A stretch of 64,000 nt of DNA from Chloroflexi bacterium AL-N1 (GTDB lineage: Bacteria > Chloroflexota > Chloroflexia > Chloroflexales > Roseiflexaceae): positions 1 to 64,000 of the forward strand of contig WYDT01000036.1 in the NCBI GenBank assembly GCA_013122435.1. The letters are read 5' to 3'. The notes under the pieces were generated by a model, which saw only the letters and a list, made by a program, of their open reading frames with translations, searched no databases and was not told where the DNA came from. Made by a program: the position numbers and the translations under genes. Below are positions 37,101-45,900 of this stretch, one piece after another (the stretch's first letter is position 1; each line of letters starts with the position of its first letter).

Positions 37101-38826
37101 CGGCGACGCGCAGCAGCAGCACACGCAGCAGTGGCCCCTGGTCTAATGCAAAGATTTGACGGGCGTGTTCTAGTAGCAACGTGGTCTGTTGTGCCTCCGA
37201 TTGGTCACGTGTATCGACCATCTCAACAGGGATGTACACGTTTGGTTGGATGACCTGTTGTGGTTGGCCATCCCTCAGCACAAAGACTGTTCGCAAAACT
37301 TCATGGCGCAGCACAAGCATGTGGACACTTTGCTCCAGAAGTGCTCCATCGATTGCTCCAGAGAGGCGAAAGAGCGCTGGCAGGTTGTAAAATGGGTTGG
37401 CAGAGTCAAGCTGGTTGAGAAACCAGAGACGTTCCTGCGAAAACGACAGCGGAAAAGCCAGCGTGGCACTACCGCGCGCCACAGCAGAGATGGGTTGCTG
37501 CCCAGTGAAACCATTGCCACGCTGGCGGAGTTGCAGCATCAGCAGTGCCCGTCGTTGTGGTGAAAGTTCTGCAACAACCTCCAGGATAGCCTGCTTCTGC
37601 AGCACCTGATCGGAGGACTCATCGTTGGTAGGCTGATCGCCGATGTGTGGTGCAGGCGCGAGATCCTGAAGATAGTTTTCAAAGGTGTCGATGCTCAGAC
37701 CACCGACAAACGCAAGCGCAGTATTCCGTGACTCGTCCGAGAGTCGCTCATACAACACGCGGTTGGACAACACGTTCTGTAGCGTTTTTTGCCAAGGCTC
37801 AATGTTTTGTGGTGGAATGATTGGCACAGGCAGACTGCGTACATCGAATTGTTCTTCATACTGCTGGATCGGCTGGACTGGCAGGGTGTAATCAACACCA
37901 AGTTTAGCTTCAGGGAGGCCACCCACGTGACTGGCCAGCACAGGAACACCACGCAGCATGGCGTCGATCACGACCTGGCCAAAAGACTCACCCCACAGTG
38001 AGGGAACCACCAGAACACGTACCTGTGCAAACAATGCATTCAAGTCGTCCATGGGTGGAATAATCTGCATGTTGGGGAGTGCTCTGAGCGCGGCCAGATC
38101 TGCGTCGGTCGTGGCCCAGGTTGGCACAGCGGCGAACGGTGTGGCAGGAAACAGACGGGCCAGCGCAAGAAAGATCGAGATACCTTTGATCGCCGAAGGG
38201 TTGATCATAGTGACAGCACCTGCATCAAAGCGCGCCAGATGAGGGAATGGACCATTACCATAAGAGGGAAACGGTATCACCGTCGAGTCGAAGCCGCCCC
38301 AGCGTTTGATGTAATCCTGGAGGTAACGGCTCACCGCAAGAATGCCCGCTACCCGATGCAGAAGTTGGGTCTTGTCAGGATCGACATAGAAGCTTGCGGG
38401 TCCAAACGGCAGTGTCGCCTGGGAATGCGCTATGAGCACCACACGTGAGGGGGTGGCTTCCAGCGCAAACTCAACCAGCAGAAAGGTACGATCCTCCGAA
38501 ACCAGCGTCCAAGCGGGTCCAAACTCATGGATAAGATGAAAGAGCATGCGGGTGTACACCTGAAAGTCGCTGAGGATGGCATACACCTTGACGCCCCTGT
38601 GTATGTAGACGACGACATCTGGATTTGCTTCTAACACCTCGATCCCACGGGCGTCGAGTTCGGCCAGCAATTCGGGGTGGTTCGTAATAGTGCCGCTTGT
38701 GCCTGGAGCAACCACCCAGCAGGTATGCCCCCGTTCAACCAACCCCTCTGCGAGCAGTCGATTGGCTTTATGTGCGCCCCCTGATGACAACAGATAGGTT
38801 AATGTTTGAATAAGTAGGATCTTCAT
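31138..38826 (-). CDS. GT4 glycosyltransferase fused to a two-module NRPS (GT-C-A-PCP-C-A-PCP)
   Basis: 2562 residues. Residues 1-395 are a GT-B glycosyltransferase of GT4 type: the GGAHKANRLLAEGLVERGH donor-side loop, SAIKGISIFLALARLFP, VPSLWGESFGQVVIDAM (E-x7-D in place of E-x7-E) and HVGGLPEA. Then C1 (about 455-890, HHIVCDG at 586-592), A1 (about 905-1395; code D-I-L-Q-L-G-M-I-W, glycine-type), PCP1 (GGHSLL, Ser1444), C2 (about 1505-1935, HHIISDG 1627-1633), A2 (about 1950-2450; code D-V-G-E-L-V-S-I-D, resembling ornithine/basic codes; core A3 reads TSGSIGQPKG) and PCP2 (Ser2502). No epimerase or methylase domain. Middle gene of the operon: 17 bases after the loading gene and 10 bases before the terminal one. 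The GT presumably glycosylates the peptide; sugar and site unknown. Confidence 0.9.
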   Translation of the reverse strand: MKILLIQTLTYLLSSGGAHKANRLLAEGLVERGHTCWVVAPGTSGTITNHPELLAELDARGIEVLEANPDVVVYIHRGVKVYAILSDFQVYTRMLFHLIHEFGPAWTLVSEDRTFLLVEFALEATPSRVVLIAHSQATLPFGPASFYVDPDKTQLLHRVAGILAVSRYLQDYIKRWGGFDSTVIPFPSYGNGPFPHLARFDAGAVTMINPSAIKGISIFLALARLFPATPFAAVPTWATTDADLAALRALPNMQIIPPMDDLNALFAQVRVLVVPSLWGESFGQVVIDAMLRGVPVLASHVGGLPEAKLGVDYTLPVQPIQQYEEQFDVRSLPVPIIPPQNIEPWQKTLQNVLSNRVLYERLSDESRNTALAFVGGLSIDTFENYLQDLAPAPHIGDQPTNDESSDQVLQKQAILEVVAELSPQRRALLMLQLRQRGNGFTGQQPISAVARGSATLAFPLSFSQERLWFLNQLDSANPFYNLPALFRLSGAIDGALLEQSVHMLVLRHEVLRTVFVLRDGQPQQVIQPNVYIPVEMVDTRDQSEAQQTTLLLEHARQIFALDQGPLLRVLLLRVADESYQMLITMHHIVCDGWSISVIVEELGVIYNALLTDQTLALPALPIQYADFATWQHQHLDGNILAHHLAYWQAQFKDPVPLLDLPTDRPRPAVKAYHGAVQLRPFPTALHARLDQLSRQAHATMFMTVLAAFYTLLYRYSGQTDLVIGTPVAGRHRQEVEKLIGCFINTLPLRIRLDGELSCSAFIGSVRHMALEAYAHQDLPLEKLIETLNLERNLSHNPLFQVVFSLPTVQTGTAEISDGAIQFVQELNPGTSKFDLTLGFYGREVSLEYDSDLFDESTISRFHDHFLTMLESIADNPDLRLDDLPLLPVTERQQVLIEWNRTNKSYPREQPVHALLQEQADRTPDAIALEYGSIQLTYKTLHQRANQLARYLQKLGVQPADLVGVCVERSPDLVIALLGVLKAGGAYVPLDSTYPTERLAGMLNDAQVKLVLTQTHLKTPWSDMQTQVVCLDAVTYHTEAPTPPIVPITADYLAYIIYTSGSTGQPKGVQIPHRALVNFLTAMCAKPGMDAQDTLLSVTTVSFDIAGLELYLPLLTGARMVLIDRVTATDGIQLAATMERTRTSMMQATPATWRLLLSAGWQGDPALTILCGGEALPSDVSSALISRTRTVWNMYGPTETTIWSTMDQVTDDAISIGRPIANTQTYILDEHLQPVPIGIPGELYIGGDGLAWGYRNRADLTAARFLPNPFSTQADARMYRTGDLARHRADGRIEYLGRLDHQVKVRGYRIELGEIETVLSQHPAIQQAVVVAHTTQRRDQQLVAYVQSGAGDLPLTSELRAFLQQKLPEYMVPSAFIPLQTLPLTPNGKIDRRVLPAPDRVEHDMTQRYVAPRSQMEQTITQIWSAILEREQVGIYDDFFHVGGHSLLAMQVLSRIRDELSVDLPLRMLFEARTIAALAPQLETLQSPAERVPLLQPADRTAALPLSFAQERLWFLDRFMPQSPFYNIALILRLEGPLNVAVLQQSLDTIVARHEALRTTFDATDGQPQQIIHDQINIPLSILDLSELPEALLQECVSRPFDLTRGPLLYITLLRLNQTNHVLVLTMHHIISDGWSIELLSKELTELYGAFCAGKPSPLLPLPLQYPDFAVWQRAWLDSAQLDHHIAYWRNQLADAPTALELPTDRPRPPLQTFNGATFNFTMPTTLTHQVKALAQEEDATLFIILLAAFQVLLARYSGQNDIVVGSPIANRDRSEVEALIGFFVNTLVLRSRCSGGSFRKLLWQVRETALDAYAHQNLPFEKIVEELQPTRDMSRNVLFQVFFMLQRDPVAALGLPGLQVSPMWLSNGTTQFDLTLGVTDTDEELYGWLEYNTDLYDTITIARMATCFQNLLEGIVAHPDQHISDLPLLTQTERTQILEQWNASSIPLPLTGLVHQLFEQQVMHPSNEIALVYEDCEMPYVMLQRRSNQLAHYLRLRGVGPEVRVGLCFDRSVEMVVALLGVLKAGGAYVPLSPNNARERLAFMLHDAKVDLVLTLHGHRVSLPESTNMVALDQDWPTIAQHSDEALPNSVTGHNLAYIIYTSGSIGQPKGVMVTHESLANAYQAWEAAYQLRSATSCHLQMASIAFDVCTGDIVRALCSGATLVLCPPTFLLDPKQLYQLIIQHQVDCAEFVPIVILNLMQYLDETSQRLDTFRVLAVGSDTWFMREYRALRQLCGSETRLVSSYGLTEATIDSTYFEPTDVMVSDDRLVPIGRPFAGTQSYVFDKQLQPVPPGVIGELYLGGVGLARGYLGQSALTAARCVPHPFSTDAGARLYQTGDRARYLPDGTIEFIARSDGQVKIRGFRIELSEIEAVLRKHPDVADVAVVDREDVPGDKRLIAYIVTYNGPPSSSELRDFVRQQLPDYMLPSAFVPLAALPFNVNGKLDRQALPIPDSTRPELAADYVAPRSTAEEVVAEIWSTLLGVDQVGVYDDFFDLGGHSLLAMRVVSRIRDAFEIELPLRSLFEATTVFELAEVVEEVLLAELEELSEEEAEQLLSERY

Positions 38827-38843
38827 GTATTTCCCATCATCAT

Positions 38844-41800
38844 TTATGCCAATTGACCAACATCCGCCAAGGCAGTCTGGACTTCCGCATCCGTCATTGT
38901 GTTTATTTTTTGCAGAAATGGCCTAATCTCTTCAACCGCCGTTTGCTCGATAGAAAACAGTTCAATCGCTTTCGCCGTTTCGGCAACCGTGGGTACAACG
39001 CTCATCAACACGGAGAGTGGCACCTCAACGTGCAGGCTGGTGCGAATCCGTGAGACGACCTGTGTGGCCAGCAGTGAATGCCCACCGAGTTCGAAGAAGT
39101 TATCGTGGATACCCACCGCCGGGAGTTTCAGCACCTGTGCCCATACATCACCCACCAGTGTTTCGACAGGTGTGCGTGGTGGCAGGAAGGTACCTCGGTC
39201 GGGCCGGGTGCGATCCGGTTTTGGCAAAGCACGCAGGTCGATCTTGCCATTTGGTGTGCGTGGTAACGTGGGAAGCACCACAAAGAACGCAGGTACCATG
39301 TAGCTCGGAAGCTGTTCCTGAAGCATAGTCCGCAACTCACGGATTAGCTCTGTCTGTGTGCTTGATTGTCTGTCAGATGCACTCGGCACAACATACGCCG
39401 TGAGACGAGTATCATCAGTAGCGTCTGTATGGGCCACCACCACCGCCTGCTGCACGGCTTCGTAGCGCTGTAGAGCGCTCTCGATTTCGCCCGGTTCAAT
39501 GCGGTACCCACGGACTTTGACCTGTGTGTCAAGGCGTCCCAGAAACCCAATAGTGTCATTCGACAGTCGGTATGTGCGATCACCGGTGCGATACAACCGT
39601 TGCCCTGGCCGTTCACTAAACGGATGGGGGACAAAGCGTTCGGCGGTCAACGCCGGGCGCTGGAGGTAGCCGCGGGCCAGTCCAACGCTGCCGATAAACA
39701 GCTCTCCTGGTATGTTGGTTGGCACAGGCTGCATATGTGAGTTGAGTAGATAGACCTGGGTATTGTCAATCGGGTGGCCAATAGAGATAGTTTCTTCTAA
39801 GACGGCGTCTGGTGTCAGCGTGGCACATACGGTGGTCTCTGTCGGACCATATGCATTCACAAAGCGCCGATTGGTCGACCAGCGCGCCACAATATCTGCG
39901 GTGCATGCCTCACCTGCTGAAACAATGGTGTGGAGCGCAGGATAACCAGCGTCGGGAAGGATGGCCAGGACGGGGGGCGGCAAGGTCACAGCGGTAATGG
40001 CATAGGTCTGAAGCAGGTTCACCAGATCTGGTCCGGGCATGAGCGCGGCCTGTCGTGCCAGAACGAGAGTTGCCCCGACACCAAAGGTTGTGCAGACTTC
40101 CGAGACCGTTGCATCAAAACTAAATGAAGCAAATTGCAACACGCGACTATCAGAACTGAGTTGGAACGCACCGATTTGTGCCTGCGCCAGGTTGCCTAAT
40201 CCCCGGTGTGCAACCGCTACACCCTTGGGTTGCCCGGTCGATCCTGAGGTGTAGATAACATACGCCAGATGATCGACAGCGCAGTGTTGCACTGGATTGT
40301 AGAGCGCCTCCTGTACAAGCGCCTCCTGCTGCTCATCGAGCACGATGATGTGGTTACCCTGCAAAGGTAGCCGGTCACGCAGATGTGCTTGAGTCAATAG
40401 CACCGTCGTCTGGGCATCATCGATCATATAGGCGATGCGGTCAGTAGGATACGCCGGATCAAGCGGAAGATAGGCACCACCAGCTTTGGCTATCGCCACC
40501 ATACCGACAATCATTGCTGGCGAACGCTCGACACACAGCCCGACAATCGTCTCAGGTGTTACCCCTCGCTTGGTGAGGTAATGCGCCAATTGATTGGTCT
40601 GTGTGTTGAGTGTCTGATAGGACAGCACTGTATCCTCAAAGACCAACGCGATGGCATCGGGCGTTCGTGCGGCCTGTGCTTCAAATAGAGCAGCAAGAGT
40701 TTGTGGTCGGTAGTCACGCTGTGTGTCATTCGTGGCATACACAAGGTGGTATTGTTCTGCGTCGGTAAGAATTGACTGTTGTACCAACGGACGATCTGGA
40801 TTAGCCATCAGACTACGGAGAAAAACGAGATAGTGGTCACGTAGCTGGTCCATGGATGTTGGGTCTAATGTGGCAGTGTTATAGTGCCAGACTGCCTGTG
40901 TCGCCTGTTCATCAATGACGAGCACGAGTTCGGCATCAGCAGGCGGTTGCGCTGTACCGTCGGTCCATGCGACGTGCACAGGTATAGCGGTGGATGTGTC
41001 GCGTAGTACGGGGTAGCGCAGGACCATATCGCGGAGAAATGTTCGATGCTGATTTGTGCTGCTGATTGCCTGCTTAACCGCTTCGAGGGACTCAGGCCAC
41101 ATGTGCTGGCTGTCTAACTGCACATGCAACGGCACAATAGGTGTAAAGACGTTTGAGAGGATCGCTTCTGGAAATCGTTGAACTGGTCCATGGAGACCAA
41201 GGTCAAACGTGCAGGTATCACTCAATCGTGCGAGGAAGGTGGCAAAACTCGCAGTCAGTGCACAAAAGCGTGCCTCGGGCTGATGGTATGGTGCCAAGAA
41301 TGCCAGTAGCGTTGCATCTTCACTATAATCGATATGTTGATAGCTGCCTGTCTCTTTCGTTTTACGATATGTGGCAGATGGTATCGTGATGGGCTCCAAT
41401 GCCGACAGTCGTTGTACCCAGAACGCCTCAGATCGACATACGGCTTCGTGGGTGGCTGTCAGCCGCTCCATAATCGCTGGGTCTGGTTGCGGTAGCTGGT
41501 TACCTTCGTGCAACATGTATTGTTCTGCCATCTCGTGCAACGAGAGAGGGTGCCCTGCGATGGTGGCGACCTGGTGGATCACAGCCTGGCCGTCGGTGGT
41601 GGCAATAACAAGTTCATCAGCGGTCAGGCGTATGATCGTGCCAGGCGGTACGTCGACAGGCTGCGCTTGTACAGAAAGCTCGCGTACAATCAGTGCATCA
41701 TCACCCACCATCAGCTTTGGTAACCCAATGAGATTGGGGTAATCTCCAAAGTCGAGTGCGCGTACGAGCGCAGCAATCTCGCTGGTGGGCCGATCCCACT

Positions 41801-42425
41801 GTAACGCACAGATCGCCTGAGGCCGTTGTCTATTGCGAAAAAAAGAACGCTTGGTGAGATCTTGTGCGAGGGGAGTAATCTGATCTGTTGCTAGATCACC
41901 TATCAGCGCAGAAAACGACTGGATGGCCGCGTCGTAGCATTTCACGTTTAGGGTTTGTGATGTTTCAGTGGGATCGACGGGAATGATCGTTTGTTTCAGC
42001 ATGTTCCCCGCATCAACTTTTTCTGCCATCTCATGCCAGCTAATACCGTGTTGCGTTTCCTGGTGAAACAAAGCCCAGAAGGTCGCATGGCTACCCGCAT
42101 AACTCGGCAATAGCGCATCGTGGTAGTTGATCGCGCCCTTGAGTGGTAATGTCAGGATACCTTTGGGCACAACGAAAGGATAGGCAATGCTGAAGAGGTA
42201 TTCGAACGGTTGTTGCTGAAGAAAGGCCACCACATCGTCGTCTGGCGGCATGGAAGGTATATCGTGTTCTTCGGCCCACCTATGCAGCGCCCGGTCATGC
42301 GAAACGATGCCACATAACTGATGTCCGTACTGTAACAACATCTGTGCACAATGCATTGACAGTGTGCCTGAGCCAAAGATAACACAGCGAAATGACGGCA
42401 ATATTGAGTTCATGCTTTGTGCCAC
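38844..42425 (-). CDS. NRPS loading protein: formyltransferase, truncated C, A, PCP
   Basis: 1193 residues (GTG start; ATG four codons later is an alternative). Residues about 10-300 are a formyltransferase of the methionyl-tRNA formyltransferase fold (CVIFGSG, INYHDALLPSYAG with Asn100/His102, EKVDAG with Asp138), as in the F domain of LgrA. Residues about 325-555 are only the C-terminal lobe of a condensation domain; the N-lobe with HHxxxDG is absent. A domain about 570-1070 (TSGSTGQPKG; code D-A-S-T-V-A-A-V-C, aromatic, Tyr/Phe-like), PCP about 1090-1160 (GGHSLL). With no functional C domain this must be the initiation module, producing an N-formyl aromatic aminoacyl-PCP from a formyl-folate donor. 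First gene of the operon; promoter probably within 42426-42870. Confidence 0.9.
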   Translation of the reverse strand: MAQSMNSILPSFRCVIFGSGTLSMHCAQMLLQYGHQLCGIVSHDRALHRWAEEHDIPSMPPDDDVVAFLQQQPFEYLFSIAYPFVVPKGILTLPLKGAINYHDALLPSYAGSHATFWALFHQETQHGISWHEMAEKVDAGNMLKQTIIPVDPTETSQTLNVKCYDAAIQSFSALIGDLATDQITPLAQDLTKRSFFRNRQRPQAICALQWDRPTSEIAALVRALDFGDYPNLIGLPKLMVGDDALIVRELSVQAQPVDVPPGTIIRLTADELVIATTDGQAVIHQVATIAGHPLSLHEMAEQYMLHEGNQLPQPDPAIMERLTATHEAVCRSEAFWVQRLSALEPITIPSATYRKTKETGSYQHIDYSEDATLLAFLAPYHQPEARFCALTASFATFLARLSDTCTFDLGLHGPVQRFPEAILSNVFTPIVPLHVQLDSQHMWPESLEAVKQAISSTNQHRTFLRDMVLRYPVLRDTSTAIPVHVAWTDGTAQPPADAELVLVIDEQATQAVWHYNTATLDPTSMDQLRDHYLVFLRSLMANPDRPLVQQSILTDAEQYHLVYATNDTQRDYRPQTLAALFEAQAARTPDAIALVFEDTVLSYQTLNTQTNQLAHYLTKRGVTPETIVGLCVERSPAMIVGMVAIAKAGGAYLPLDPAYPTDRIAYMIDDAQTTVLLTQAHLRDRLPLQGNHIIVLDEQQEALVQEALYNPVQHCAVDHLAYVIYTSGSTGQPKGVAVAHRGLGNLAQAQIGAFQLSSDSRVLQFASFSFDATVSEVCTTFGVGATLVLARQAALMPGPDLVNLLQTYAITAVTLPPPVLAILPDAGYPALHTIVSAGEACTADIVARWSTNRRFVNAYGPTETTVCATLTPDAVLEETISIGHPIDNTQVYLLNSHMQPVPTNIPGELFIGSVGLARGYLQRPALTAERFVPHPFSERPGQRLYRTGDRTYRLSNDTIGFLGRLDTQVKVRGYRIEPGEIESALQRYEAVQQAVVVAHTDATDDTRLTAYVVPSASDRQSSTQTELIRELRTMLQEQLPSYMVPAFFVVLPTLPRTPNGKIDLRALPKPDRTRPDRGTFLPPRTPVETLVGDVWAQVLKLPAVGIHDNFFELGGHSLLATQVVSRIRTSLHVEVPLSVLMSVVPTVAETAKAIELFSIEQTAVEEIRPFLQKINTMTDAEVQTALADVGQLA

Positions 42426-42871
42426 TCACTTTCCCAATAGCTTCAATCCATAACATCCCGATACACCAAAGACACAAAGAATTACCTGGTACACAAACAT
42501 GAGCACCACATACTGAATGGAGAAATCACCAAAGCGTATACCAATGGATTTTACGAATCGTTTTGCTCAATACCTGAAGAGGAGTACTGTTTTTGTGGAT
42601 AGGCCACTGTCCAGCTAGCTGAAACATCTTGCCACAATCTTTCTAATTCACTCAACTTCAATCAGTATCACAATTACTGAAAAATTGCACGACCATGCTC
42701 GACATCTCGCAATAGCAGCTTTCAGCCTGGAGAGCACATGATCCTTTACAGCATACCTTATGGTGAAGCTGGATGCTCTGGTACTCCGTCGTGGACGCTA
42801 TGGCTTGGTAGTGCATTCTCTGAACCACAAGCATTGATTAACTTTATTTCAATAAAAACGCTTGAATGTGT
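42426..42871. other. upstream region of the NRPS operon
   Basis: 446 bases between the NRPS operon start and the amylopullulanase terminator, both genes on the minus strand. No gene is seen. It must contain the NRPS promoter, but I found no convincing -35/-10 pair or operator; composition is AT-richer than the flanks. Confidence 0.5.
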
Positions 42872-42907
42872 GACACACATGCAGAGAAATAACTCCGCAT
42901 GTGTGTC
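42872..42907 (-). terminator. terminator of the amylopullulanase gene
   Basis: GACACACATGC (42872-42882) and GCATGTGTGTC (42897-42907), 11-bp perfect stem, 14-base loop, 28 bases after the stop on the minus strand. A T-rich stretch (GTTTTTATT) follows some 14 bases later rather than immediately. Confidence 0.55.
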
Positions 42908-42934
42908 GTGTGTACCATAGCTATTGCTATGGGT

Positions 42935-45900
42935 TTATCTGGCAGCAAAAACTGCTGTTGTGCGTGCAGGGACCGTAAATGTTCCGGATGTACGATCAAA
43001 TGTTGCGGTACGTACCGTCTGGTCTGCAGAGCGACGTTGCAATGGATGTAACCCAAAGCGCTGTCCCTGCAATGAGTCGTCTGTGAACTGCTGCTCTGTA
43101 TTACTTGCATTGAATACAACAATAATACGAGAGTACCAGCGATCCAGATTTGCGCCTACCGTATCATCAAGACTCATCACGATTACGCCAGGTGTCTGAT
43201 CAGGACCACTGCTGAGGAAACTGACGCGCTGCTGGACATCCTCTGCTGTGCGTAGACGGAACAGTGGTGAACTCTTACGCAGCAACAACATTTCGCGGAA
43301 ATGCGTTGCGTTGGTCAGGATATCCGCACGATCCGGCTGCAACGCAGGGTTCGCCAGGATCGGCTGCATGACCGGCCAGTTGGGAGAGTTTTCGCCCGGC
43401 GGTAAGCCGACGCCCCAGTTGTTCGACTCGTAGGTGAAGTCCAGTCGGTTGAACCAATCGCCCGAGTCGTAGCTGTTGCGGTCAAGCGACTTCGAACGAA
43501 GCATGTCCTGACCAGCATGGAAGAATGGCACACCCTGTCCCAGCATAACGATGCTAATACCCATGTTTTGCATTCTGACACGGTCTGCCATCGGGAGATC
43601 CATCGGTGCCTTGAGTTGTAGCGCATCGAAGAAGGTTTCGTTGTCGTGCGCTGCAATATACGTAATGTCCTCCTGCGGATCACTCGTGTATCCGGTGGGT
43701 GAGCCGTTGTAATCAATGTCGGCACCTGTCACCAGATTACCATGGCGATCCACCAATTGGTATGCGCTCAGGTTTCCGGTCAAGCCAACCTTGATGCGAT
43801 CCATATGTTGGAGCAACAGATTCCGCTGTGCATCGGGAGTGCCCTGGTCAGTGTCATTGGGATCGTAGTAGAGCCCGGTAGCGAAACCTTGTTCCTGCAA
43901 ACCACTGAAGGGACCACCCCCACGTACGGCGTCGCGCAATCGGTCGTTGAAGACACCAATGCCAGTGCCGCCCATGTTCAACTGAGTGGCGTTGACACCA
44001 CGCTGGTTGTTCTCGACCTCGCCAAAGTTCCACCCCTCACCGTAGACATAGATCTGTTTACCGTCGACACCATGCTCCTCAATGGTCAGCGCATCAAGCG
44101 CCTCACGAACTTTGATCATGTCGTCCTTCATGTGATGACCCATCAGATCGAAGCGGAACCCGTCAACCTTGTAAGCAGTCGCCCAGGTGACCAGCGAGTC
44201 GATCATCAGTTTTTCCATCATCGCGTGTTCAGTGGCAGTATTCTCGCAGCAGGTACTCTTGGCAACATTGCCTTCCTGATCGAGTCGGTGATAATACCCT
44301 GGCACCACTTTGTCGAACACCGAGTTGTCACCCTGACCACTGGCGTTGGTGTGGTTGTACACGACATCCATCACCACCCGCAGTCCGGTACGGTTGAGCG
44401 AACTCACCATCTCGCGGAACTCAACGATACGCGTTGGGCCATCAGGATTTGTCGAGTAACTACCCTCTGGGGTTGTGAAGTGGAATGGATCGTAGCCCCA
44501 GTTGAAGCCATCACGATTGCGTACTTCTTCAGTAGCCCGCTGTTGTTCGTCTGAGTCTGGTGGATAGGTTGCGAGGAGATCGTAGTCGGGTGTTTCCCAC
44601 GTCGATTTGTCCTCGTTGACAGTAGCAATGTCAAAGGCCGGGAGTAGGTGAATATGCGTCAATCCAGCTCTGGCAAGCGATTGCAAATGCCGCATACCAT
44701 CGCTGCGTTGAGTAAAGGCTTTGAAGGTGCCACGATATTCCTCGGGGACCGTCTCGTCATTGATGCTAAAATCGCGCACGTGCAACTCGTACAGCACAAT
44801 GTCTTCGGGAGCCTCAAGCACAGGTTTGCGAACCCGATCCCAGCCACTTGGTTTGAGATTGACATCGTTCAGATCGACAATCTGGCTGCGGGTGCTGTTC
44901 ATCGACAGGCTGACTGCGTAGGGGTCGGTGACCAGGTTTTGTTCAACCTGGCCTGTCGATGGGACATAGACTTCGACCTCGTAAAGGTAGTACTTCCCAT
45001 CCCACGCCGCATCACCGAGGATGCTCCATACACCATTTTCGGCGTCCCCATCCATCTCATAAACGGTGCTAGTGGTATCCGGGTTTGAGTCATCAAAGAT
45101 GTGAAGTTTGACTGAGCGGGCAGTAGGTGCCCAGACTTTTATCGTGGGGATACCACCATCGTAAATGACACCAAGCTCGCCATCGTATGTATAGAGCGCG
45201 TCCAGCACTCCAGGGATTTGCAAACTCGTCGCATCGACCATCACATCATTACTGTTGGTGGCTGAGACGGCGATCTGTCCCTTCAAAATGTCCGGTATCT
45301 TGTCCAGATCAGCAGCGGCGATCTTAAGCGCAGTCAATTCCGCCAGGTGGGGGAACCGCTCACGCAATTCGTCGCTGAGACCAGCCGCATCATAGGTGAG
45401 TTCAATCGATGCACCACCAGCGATGACGCCATCCTCAATTGCCAGGGCCCCATCGGGGTCGTAGTGGAGGGCGTAACTATTGGCCGCACCATCCTCGATG
45501 GGCCATGCAATGGTGTCTTCAGAGACCCAGTGAGCACGTTGCTTGGAGAGATCGCCCTGACCGCCTGTATCACAATCTGACGAAATCGGCAGGAGATAGC
45601 TCGGGGTTGCCTGAATAACCCAGATCTCGTTGCCATAGGTTTCCAGATTGAGTTCCTGATCTTCCGGCAGGTCTTTTTCATCACCACGATGGAGAATATA
45701 GCTCAGTGTTGTTGCATTATCTGCCAGTGGCACCTCGAAGTAGACGCCGAAACGGTCGGTACCGGCTGATTTGATCGGTTGGTTCCACTCGGTTGGCTCA
45801 GCAGCACCTGACCAGACGTGCAAGCCCCAATAGTCGGCAAAATTATCGCTCTCAAAATCGCCATAATCCCCGTCAGGTCGGTGATAATGAATAATGGCCA

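Noticed and set aside
43742-45088. Long plus-strand open frames (up to 270 codons) opposite the amylopullulanase
   Set aside because: They are antisense shadows of a GC-rich coding sequence with clear GH13 motifs on the minus strand.
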